64,000 bases of DNA, taken from positions 5,857,375 to 5,921,374 of the forward strand of contig CAIIXF020000005.1 of the NCBI GenBank assembly GCA_903813345.2. The letters run 5' to 3'. Below are positions 1 to 12,000 of this stretch, in pieces (position 1 is the stretch's first letter; each line of letters begins with the position of its first letter). The translations under genes were made by a program, and so were the position numbers. This DNA is from Owenia fusiformis. Taxonomy: Eukaryota; Annelida; Polychaeta; Sabellida; Oweniidae. Below the pieces are notes generated by a model. The model was not told where the DNA came from. It saw nothing but the letters and a program-made list of their open reading frames with translations, and did not search any database.

Positions 1-23
1 ATACAAACTGTGGTGTGATGTAC

Positions 24-3000
24 CTGCCACTTCCTGTGCCACTGTGATTAACTGTGGTGTGACCTGCCCCATGATGTCTAAGCAATTGCGGACTTTATTC
101 TTAACAGGAAGATTCAATGAAGGATGGATGCATTCTGTGGACTTAGTCTTTATGTTCAACATGGTGGCGGAAATGTTGTCACACACTTTCAGAAAATCCT
201 GTTCTAATGTCTTCTTTCCTGATCCTAAATCCAATATATCTTTATTTATATTTGATATCTCCAAATATAGGTATGTAATTTCATGTCTCCAAATATTGGA
301 TGGCAACATGTAAACACAAGGCATTAACATGACAAAATGTCACCACCTGTAGTAAGAATTAGTTACAGACAGCAACTGCTGAACACCGTCAAGAAAAAAG
401 TTGAATACTATAACAATATGTCAACACTTCTGGTGGTGACATAAACTGTCCAGAAAAATTTGAGAGATTCAGATTGATGAATGATTATATTCACATATAG
501 AATTTTCGAGCAAAAATTATAAAATAGCATGTACATTAATGGCCACAATTTTTCAAGATGGCTACTGATTACATTAATCAATATAGTATATGAAGTAAAC
601 AATAATAAGAAATTACATCAAAAGTACATATGCACTAAATAGCAAAAATACTTGTAAATAATGTTATAAGGTGGGAGTGACCTAAAACAATCAACACGTT
701 CATATTATATTATAGTCACCTTGAGCTGTATTCACAGCTATTGCTGCTCCTAGTAATCTGTCTAACACAACACAGACATCTCCAATCAGTCCATCAAGCA
801 CAGTATAAGCTCCTAAAACCTGGAAAGTGAAATATTCAAACAATTTATTTATCCATTTTAGAAGGATGACATAAGAATAGGTCATAGGTTACATAATTAA
901 AATAAAATAAAAATTACTTTTTTTAAGTTGAGCCTATATTTTCATTTCATGATTTTACAGGTTCATTACAAGTAAAAATTAATTTCAACCCAAATGTTTT
1001 TAATTCATCATATTTTTATATGAATATATAGGTTTGAGAATGTCAAAAAGTGAATACAAACTTCTAATTGATAAATACAATGGAAAATAATTCTACCTTG
1101 TCTATCCATTGACACTGCAGGGCCTTCATAGAGTAAGCTGCATATTGGGTGTCAGGACTTGGAAATGCAGTTGGAGGCCTCTCCATCAAACCAGCAACAT
1201 CACCAAGCTTCTCTATAATACCACAGAGGGTTTCTGACAGTGTATCAAGTTTCTTCCTTGTCTCTTCTGGAATGTCTCTAGAAGTAAAGAATACATGATA
1301 ATTAATTAATTGGTTTTATTTCTTTCTAATCTTGAGTAGCTTGACTTTATTAATGGGCTCGGGGTTCATAAATGATGACGTAAACTTACCCCTGACACAT
1401 TTCCTGTATAACTGGAGTCATTGATGATGTGAGATGCATGAATGATGAAACGGGAATAGGTCCATCAGTTGTAGTGGAATGTAAGTGTAACTCTGGTAAC
1501 ATCATCACCATATTTCGTTGTTGTCTTGCTATGGTTGCCATGATACAATGAACCCTTGTCACCCAGTCACGCCCAGTTCTCTCTAATATGGTCATCTCAT
1601 CTGCTGAATCTAAAAATTCCTAATTTGGTTATAAAGGAAACAACAAATATGCAGCTGTTGAAAAATATATTAACACACAATAGGTAAAATTCAGTTAGGT
1701 TGTGATTTTTGTGACTGACTGATTGTTGTAACAGGATTTTCAAAGGAATGTAATGAGAAGAATTTAAATGAAAATGAAACATAAAGTTCTTTTACCTCAC
1801 AGTACAGGTAACCACAAGCAGAATGAATAACCTGATATTAATAAGCATATATTCAGGCCCATAGCCAGGGGGGTTCAGGGGTGCGAGCGAACCCCCTCCT
1901 GCCCTAAAAGTCTTTCAAAATTATGCAGTTTTTCACTATTCGAAGCACTTTTCAAGTGATTCTTGGCCAAAATGGTCAAATGTGAACCGCATACTAATGT
2001 CAAATACAAACAAGTTGGAATAAAACCATTCAACTAGGGTCATCTTAATTACTATTTGGCTCACCACATCATTTTATCTGACTTTAGATCCAGCAAAATA
2101 CTTACCTGACCTCAGGGCCATATCAGCCATGGTTGTCAAGGTGAAGGTCATGTTCTCAAGGTCATTCATGTATTCTTGCAGAGCCTCAGTGTATTCTGCA
2201 CTTCCTGCTTGGCAACCAGTTACTATGGCAACTATTTCTTGAATCACACTTTTGTGTTGGTTTATGGAATGGATCTGCAATAAGTTTTTGAAATCAAACT
2301 GAGGATTTATTTTTGACTTGGTTAACTCTTTATTCGAAATTGAATAGCTTTTTAATTTCCAACAGTATATCTCTGAAATGAGAATCACTGATGTCTCAAT
2401 TAGCTAGTCATATCAATTTATTTCCCTCTAAAAGGGACCAGATCAAATGTTCCACTTATAGGGATGAATATATTTGACCTCCTTTTACTATATAAAATCA
2501 ATATTTATCATTGCTAAAGATCTAAAGATGACATGAACTTATCATGAAATACCTCAGTTGTGAGTAGGGGGACATTCTTCATGGTTGAGGCTTGTATGAC
2601 ACGTTCCACCACTCCTCTCCACTGCCTGGTCATCAGTTCTACTCTACCACTCACGTCTGATACCTGCATCAAAAGATTGTTATAACCGTAACTATTTAAC
2701 GATAGAACTGACACATTTTAGAGCCAATGTATACATGGAATGTCACACTGCTGGACATTGAACAATAAATTATAACAATGGACAGCACTGCACTCTCAAA
2801 CATGATTTGTCAAAGTTCAAAATGATTTCCCCAAATATCACATTTTACTGGTACATGTATTCATATAAGAGATGGGTCAGGTGCAGGTCAAATTAATATG
2901 GGGGAGTCAGATTAAGGGCATCATCCACTTTTCTTCATGGAATGAATGCAAACTCTACAACATCCTACAACTTGAAATAAGTACTTTATATATCAAACAA

Positions 3001-6000
3001 ATTGAGCCCAGATTGATTCCGACTAACTGGAGGAATGTCTACATTTTTGATTAATTCCAAGAATATATGCCAAGTGAGGTTAACCAGGGGAGGTTATCAT
3101 TTTGAGTACCTCAGCTACAAATTACCCAACCCATCTCTTACCCATTCGATGCTATTACCAACCTTCTGGGCCCATGTGTGAGCAGTTTTATGTAGTGGTT
3201 CTACAGTGTTTACATCCCCAGTGGCCACACTACTGGCCTGTCGTACAAACTCACTTGTTGTGCTAGTTAACAGGCTTGCATCATCATTTAATAATCTAAA
3301 TACAGAATACAAATGAGTTAATATCAATGAAAACCTTGTATAAAACACAGGCTTCTCATTAAATGATAAAACCTGCAAAAATTTGGAATTTGGAATGTTC
3401 AAGGTAAACAGTTTCAAATTTCAAGACAAAATAAACCAATTGTAAACTGACACATTCTACTGAAAATAAATCATACACATGACACCATATTGCACTTTAC
3501 AAACTTTAAAACTAAGCTTTCGTTTTCTTTCTAAATGTGACCACATAAGGTAATTTTATATAGGAAAAAAGAGACTTCTTTATATCTTTTTCTTAAATTC
3601 ACTTACTTTTTATCCTGTATATTTTCTGTACACATAGCTAGTTGTGATGCTGTCTCCGCAAGACTATTTGCTGAACTAAGTATGTCATTACACAATACAG
3701 CTACCTCACGTTTACTACCACTAAGAGAGCACCGAACCAGTTTATCGCTTAATTCATCTTAAGTAAACATAAAACATAGACTGAATGTTTTCTCTAGACA
3801 AATATTGTGTCCACATTAGAGGAAAAATGAAGTTTGACAGTAGATGTAATTCTGTTTGGAGGAAGGAGACAAAATTATTTGAAGAATTCTGTTTTAGCGG
3901 TGAACATTAACAATAATATAACTAACAATTATCTGACATCTTATAACAATAACAATTATAATTATTGAATGAACAAAATATATGATACATTAATGCTTAC
4001 TTTTAATAGGACTAATGGACTCTCCGGCACCTTTATTTACAGATAGAGATTCCAAGGATAGCGACAAATCTGCAAACATAGCACTGTCTGCATCCCCCTG
4101 AGGGTATAACCTCACACCTTTATGTGGTGATGCTATCAGTTTCTGTGGAGATGTCACAGATTTATGTGGTGATGTCATCAGTTTATGTGGTGATGTTCTT
4201 GGTGATGTCATCAAGGCAGCACTTAAGAATTTGTTGTTGGTGGGAGGGGTTGGGCTCTGGATAAGAGACTCGTATCCAATACTCTCATTGTCGACATCTA
4301 AAATGAAAACTGATGGCTAAACCAAAAATTCAAATAAGGGCCGTTCTAGCAATAAATTCATGGTTCTGCTTAGTATTCATTAAGATTCCACACATTCATA
4401 TGAAGAAAGACATTTTGTACAAAGTATAAATAATTTATGTTATAATTTAATTTATAATATAATTTTCCATTTATGAAAATAATGCTAACCTATGTTTACA
4501 TGGAAATAAAACAATACAATTCAAAACTATAAAAGGCATTTAATATGCAAAAATTGCCACTACCTGCCATTTGTTACAGATTCCAAACACCAACCACCAA
4601 ATGCCAACCACCAAACACCATCCACAAAAAAGTTCGAGACTATAACAGTATGTCACCACTTCTGGTGGTGACATGAAATAAAACAATACAATGCAATCTT
4701 GTAATATCCACAGGCACTCAATATATACACAACATCAACAATTTTTCCTACCAGCAACTTTATAAAACTGCATGTTTTCGGGACTCCTCACATTTCGCCT
4801 GAGTTCACTCATTAGTTCTGGATGGGATTTCTCATCTAGGCCCTGGCGAATATGTTTCACACAATTCAACAAGGCCTTGCTACGTTTGTTCAGTGTCCCC
4901 AGTAATCCAATATCACCTAGGTTCTCACTGAGCTGTTTACATGTAGATTTCACACCAGGAATAACTGCAAAAAGTGTTGAGTGAGACAACAATTGACCCT
5001 GACACCAAACTCTTTTACTTAACATGTGTAGTAAACATTATCTATAAAAGTTAATAGTCAAGTCAGATGAGGGCAAACTAGAAAACTGCAACTCCACTGA
5101 GGAGAAAATCCCAACAAAAAATTTATGATCTTAAGATTAACAAAAAAAAATCTTTCCGGACCCCCAATTATACAGCTGCTGGGGGAGGCCTGTTGAAAAC
5201 AGGGTATATAAAGTATGTCAAATTTCCACAATTTTCAAATGAGTGGCCATCTTGAAATTTCTTTTTATGTAAAACCATTTAGCAATATTCATCTTTCCAC
5301 TAAATATGAAGAAAATTGGATATAAGTAATGTCTGCGGACAGATGGACATTCTGACTAGACTATTAAAAAAAAAGAGCGACATTCACCTTGATATAAACA
5401 TAGAAACCGTCTATGTGACGATGAATTATTGTCATTGTCGAGCACATTGACCCTTTTTATGTTTTTATAAACCCTTGGGTGTTGATTGCAATCATTTATC
5501 ACAATTAATTATACTTCCAGTTCAGATTACAAGTCACTAAGACTCATTAACTAAAATGAAAATGGTAGTAAGAAATTCAGCAATTATTGCATTTATTTTT
5601 GTAATGGTGCAGACCATCTGGTTCCAAATAACAATATGGACATCACTAGAGAATGTGCCGTTACCAGTTATGGATAAGCGATATCCAGAGATGCTAGAAG
5701 TGTCAGGTAAGACATTGAAATAAACATAATAAAAAATTTTACAAAATGGCCACATACTAGCCAAACTGTCATAACACAGCAAACCATGCTTGTAAGTATT
5801 CAAAATAAATAAATAAGTAAATAAGGACATATCACTGAGTCTAATGGGCTTTAATTGATGTTACTATTATGTTTTGTATTTGTGATGGCCATTATCCTGT
5901 CTCATTTCAGATAAGGGGAACTACAATAACTACCACAGTTCTAGAGATAGGACCTTTAAAGCAACTGATAAAACTACTGACAATTCAGATGTGGCCACTG

Positions 6001-9000
6001 AAAGTCCTAATAAGATCACTGGTATTGCGGATGAAACAAATGGAAATATAAACAGGACTGGGGAAAGTCCAGATGAGATCTCTAAAAATGCAGATAATAT
6101 CATTGTAAAGGGAGATGAGGACACTGAAAATGCAGATAATACCATTGGAAAGGGAGATAAAAACACTGAAAATGCAGATAATACCATTGTAAAGGGAGAT
6201 AAGAGCACTGAAAATGCAGATAATACCATTGGAAAGGGAGATAAGAACACTGAAAATGCAGATAATACCATTGGTAAGGGAGATAGGAACACTGAAAATG
6301 CAGATAATACCATTGGAAAGAGAGATAAGAACACTGAAAATGCAGATAATACCATTGGAAAGGGAGATAAGAACAATGAAAATGCAGATAATACCATTGG
6401 AAAGGGAGATAAGAACAATGCAAATGCAGATAATACCATTGGAAAGGGAGATAACAACACTGAAAATGCAGATAATACCATTGGAAAGGGAGATAAGAAC
6501 AATGAAAATGCAGATAACACCATTGGAAAGGGAGATAAGAACACTGAAAATGCAGATAATACCGCTGGTAAGAGAGATAAAAACATTGAAAGGGAATATA
6601 AGACCATTGAAAAGGAAGATAAGACCATCGGAAAAGGGAATAAGACCACTGGAAAGAGAGATAAGAGTGATTGGGAATTTGTAGTGGCTGAAGAAAAATG
6701 GTTGTATAATCCTGGGGTGTTACTTGACCCAGAAACAAGGAATCAGCTTATAAAATCAATAACCAAATCACTAGATGAACTGTACAAGAGGAGATCCAAT
6801 AGTACAAGAGATGAGTTGGACCTCAATGGTGCTACAATGTTAGGGCCACATTTCTACAGCCAACCTGAGGATTTATTCAAAGAATCTCAGCGGATGAAAT
6901 TATTAAAGAGACTGCCTGGCTTATTGGTGATTGGGATTCAAAAATGTGGCACAGCGGCGCTAAAAAATTTCCTAGATGCACATCCAAATATGGCGTCTGA
7001 AAATGATGAACAACATTTCTTCGATAACCACTATAGGGAATATCATATCAATAACAATATTGATCTAAAGGAAAGAGTTCTTAAAAGATATCTTCCAAAT
7101 ATGCCAGAGACAGCAGAAAATGTGATGACCTTTGATAAAACGCCGGAATACTTTGATCTGGCTGACCCATTGGACATCTATCGTATGAACCCTTATATAA
7201 AGTTAATCATTATGATATGTGACCCAGTTAGACGGAGCCAGTCCTCATATATTCATAACAAATCTAGAGGACGCTATACTGAATCCTATTCCAAATACGC
7301 ATTTTCTGTAAATGGTTCCATTAACACAGAAGAATCTTTCATATTTAGAGGCAGATATGATAGACCATTGGAAAGATACCTGACCATCTTTCCTAGGGAT
7401 CAAATCCTAATCATTGACAAAACCTACTTCAAGGGACATCCCTTAAAGGTCATGACTGAAGTTGAGTCGTTTTTAAAAATTCCAAAGTTTTTCGAGGAAG
7501 ATATGTTTTATTTTGATGAAACTGTAGGGTATTTTTGTCTGACCATGACCTCAAAATTAAATATTGCTGGATGTCTGTCAAAAACTAAGTACAACCAACC
7601 CCCAGTTTTGGCCGATGATGTGGTGAAGAAGTTACAATTATATTACAAGCCATCCAATGATAGGTTTATGCTCCTTGCTGGTTCAGAATACCCTTCTCTT
7701 ATATATCCAGATATTTAACTGTTTTTGCAAGAGCTGCCTCACAAGATGATGCCTTTAAAACTCATGTTTATATGCTTTTGTCAAAGGGTCTCAGAATTTA
7801 TACCTTCAGAAAAAAGGGTGTGGCATTTCTTCACTCACATTTCTTTCTGAACCTTGGCCATTAGAGAAACTATGAATATGTGGTATATATTCTTTTTAAA
7901 AACTATAATTTGAAAACAGGGGTTCGTCCCCCATTCCATCCATTTTCAAATTTTACCCTTTTTACCTCTTTTCTGTAGGAAATTTTGTCCCATGGCCCCA
8001 TTTCTCACTGCATTGTTTCAATTTCAATTCAATGATTAAAAATGTTAGCTATAACATTGGGTATGTATTTTATACAGTTGCTTTCCAGCCCTACATAAAT
8101 CAGACATTTTATACAATGCATCAACAACAGAGAAAAACTTTTTCAGATTTTAAAGTATTAATATTAAATAAAATACCTTTAAAATCTAATCCTTTGATAA
8201 ATTCACCATAACTTAAATGAGGTTTACCTTTATTTAACTGATTAATATACACCATGAGACCATTGCGATAGATGGGGTCTACCTGATGATCTACAACCCG
8301 TGTCGCCATATCAACCACTCTGTGAGCCAATCCTGTCAAACCATAACTAAACAGTAGAACCTCTGAGGAGCTTGTTGCATTCTTCAAACGACTACATGTG
8401 TCTATTTCTTCCATGATAAGCTTTTCTGCAAAACATTTCCAGATGTCATAAGATATAAAAAAACATATTATAGTTATATATTACTGTACCCTAAATAGCA
8501 TATTTTACCAAATTGTTAGGAAAACAATATCTTTGTTCTTGTTTTATAAGAACTACCAGAATCCCGAAATAAACATTTCTTCAAAATATATTTTCTGTAA
8601 AAATGAAGGACTCAAGATATGATATCATACAATAAGACAGAGAACTAAATAACAGAATAAACAACATGTGGCATGTCAGGGATGAATATAACATAGGTAT
8701 AAAAAATTAATATCTTTGGAAAAGGTTCTATCTCTGCGTTTGACTCTCTTTGTTATAAGAAATGAAGAGGGTAAATAATAATAACAGTACCTGTTACATT
8801 TACAAACAGATTGGGATCTGTAATTCGATCAATACTCTCAACTAAAATATTCATCTCATTGTTCCATAGTTGTTTCAACGTCTTTAGATGCTTCACAGCA
8901 ACTTTGTTCAAGGGGTCTCTACGGCATGACATCACAGCAGGTACAAGTTGAGGATCTAAAAGCTCGAGTTGTTTCACGCTACTCCTGATATCTCTTACTC

Positions 9001-12000
9001 CTACATTTTCAGGGGGAATAAAAAGATGTCACATAAATATATATATCGTATATTCATATCTGCACAAAAATTAAAAAAATGGTTTCTATAAAAACAATTA
9101 TCCTGATCTAAGAAATTTAGAAAATTGTCAGCTCTGTTTTATGTATGGCTGCCAAATGAATATTACGAAATAATAAACTAGGTCTGATATTTGTAAATAT
9201 CACGCTTCCTGGTCAACTTAGCTCCAAGTCATCTCAACCCTTCGTCATCTCGACCCTTGGACAACCACCCGTAGTCAACTCAACCATGGGCTTTCAATTC
9301 TTTCAGTTCTAGTTGAAAGCCCATGACTCAACCGATCAACCATTCTTCCATATGTACAAAGCTATCTTTTAAGAAGTTAAGAGAAACAATGCAAAGGGTA
9401 TCAAATTGTACGACTTATTTTCAAAAAGGAGGATTTTGTTTGCTATTTATGGTTCCTCATATCAAAATGTAGAATGGAGTCTTATTTGGAAGACCAACTT
9501 TTTGTGACCAAAATTATGAGCTGAAAGTCTACATAGGGAAATATCAAATATGGGTGACTGAAACTAAGCTGAAAACAATAGATACCATGAGTTTGCACTG
9601 TGGAAAAATAACATGGGATATGTTGTTCTGAACTTTATTGCATTTTAATGGCCTTTCCCTTTCAGAAGTTACAGATGTGCAGCTGAGGAAACTTGATTTG
9701 ATAAAAATGAGAAATGGAAGGTCCTCTTTTATATAAATCTGATATAATTTTGAAAATACATTATTATGCAATTTGTGAAACATTCAATAAAAGCCAATAG
9801 ATATTAGGTTTATTCTGTTAAACATTGTTTTGAAGGATCAATACATTCATAAAAATCAGTGAAAATATCAGTACATTGTACATTCTTTTTACAAAATGTG
9901 TTACTCAAAAATAAATATTTAATTTTTAGTTAAAATGAGCAAATATTATTTAAGATGAGAATGGTTTTAGATATCTTTAATTTAGTTCATCATCAAACAG
10001 ATGTTGTCTTAAAGGCCCTGTGCCCTACTGAAAATATAGTTTTCTGAAAGATGTGACTTTTAGAAAAAAGTTGTACGTCTTATAAATTTTAAATATTTGA
10101 ATTTCCCACCATTTTAGAAACACAAATTTAGAGTTATCTCAGAATCAACTAAAACATTACACGTCCAAACCCTTTCCATAGGCTCATGATAACCTATATG
10201 ACACCACCTGAGCAGTCATTTAAATCTGACGTCTACTCATATTCATTACGATACAACTGTGAGTTCAGAAACAGGTTTATGGCTGCTATACGACTAGTTC
10301 CAATCCAAAACAATAGAATGTGACCAACAATAAAACTGACTTTACATTCAGAAACAGACCCGTATTAGTAATAGATTCATGATATTTATATTTATTGGTA
10401 TCTATTGTTACTGCAAGACAAGGCAAGGAGGAAATATTATCGTGTATTGTCAACAATAATATTGATATATAGCAGTTTTCTTACGCTGTGTGTCTGTTGA
10501 ACTAGCAGCTACTAGTAGCGCCACCTGGCTAGATAGCTCAAAATGGCAGTTTAGACGATCGATGTAAGGTTCCAAAATATCATGACATTCTTTTTCTGGT
10601 AAACGCTGTATCGTCTGAAATGCACAATAAAAAAGTTTAATCTTTCAGTCCAGCAATGTTCTCTCCTGAAATCATTAACCACTTTTCATTGTGGATTCAT
10701 AAAAAAATCACTTCCATCTTGACACAAATCTTGTTTTATTTGAGATTCAAAGGACGATTCTCGGTTTGGAGAACAGTCTCCTGGGCTAATAATTTTTTTC
10801 ATGAAAAATATAGAAATATTACCCAAATTAAACTATGAATATTCAAAAGAGGACATTTAAATCTACAAGATGTAAAGATAACAAATTGGTCTGAAGCAGG
10901 GATAATGCTCAAAAAGACCGATTCAATATAAATACAAGTCTCGATTCGGGGAAAGAAGTCCATCAGTGTACTGAGCTAATATTTTTTGGCGAAAAATCTA
11001 GAAATATTACCCAAATTAAATTATGACTATTCAAAAGAAGACATTCAAATCTTTATTATGTAAAAAAATCAAATTTGTCCGAAGCAGGGATAATGCTCAT
11101 TTAGATTGATGAACTTCGTTCTCCAAACCGAGAATCGTCCTTTCAAAATACACTTCATTATAAGATATTGATTCTCAAAGACACACCATTGCATCATTAT
11201 GAATTCACAACTTTCCAGAAAAAATACTATTATTTAGAATTAAATTAAATAGCCAATAATACTCTGATGATATAATTTTGCTCCTAAACATCCCACCCTT
11301 GTTATAAATAATATGGAGATCAAGCTTGCAATGTTTTTCACAACCTAAATTTGAACGGAAAATATCTAAGCGATGCATTTGTATGGGCAATTGGTCATCA
11401 TATAGGTTGGCGTTTCGATTTTATGTACAAACTTAAACCCCCTAATATACACATTGTAACATAAACAATAATATGGCATTTTATACAAATATAAATATCT
11501 TAGCTTGTGATAAGTCATACACCTTGGGGTGTCTTTATCATTATTATGTAAATATGTTTATATGATTTCAATAAATAAATAAACTCAAAAAAATATGAAC
11601 GATACCATTATGCTTCATATATGAATGCAGAACTAGGAATCGATGGAAGTTTTGTTTGACATTGTTTTTTTATGTATGTCTGACTGTGTTTTTGGTGCCA
11701 AGCAGAACCAAACGTCTAAATTAGGATTTTCATGATCTTCCTCATTCTCAAGTGGGTGCAAATGGATACTGATGTGGGTGCAAGCTTATTTTGAAAATCT
11801 CAAGTGTGTGCAGTCCCCACTTGCTGTAATGCTGGGGAGGTTATTGTTTGGACCAAATCCAATAACTGGCACAAGAGCCCATATTCCCAAAACAGTGCAC
11901 ATGTGATCAACTTTTATTACCAATATACTCTCAGGAAATCAAAAAGTGACTTAACAGCAAAGTAATATCTACACCTTATAGTGTTCATAGTGTAGTGATA

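Noticed and set aside
5930-6738. Long minus-strand open frames (239 and 212 codons) and a 156-codon plus-strand frame over the sulfotransferase stem
   Set aside because: They are out-of-frame readings of the 42-bp minisatellite. A repeat unit divisible by three without stops stays open in several frames; the products are monotonous and have no flanking gene structure.
9288-9335. Short hairpin atgggctttcaa / ttgaaagcccat
   Set aside because: Short and isolated; no element boundary or target duplication seen.
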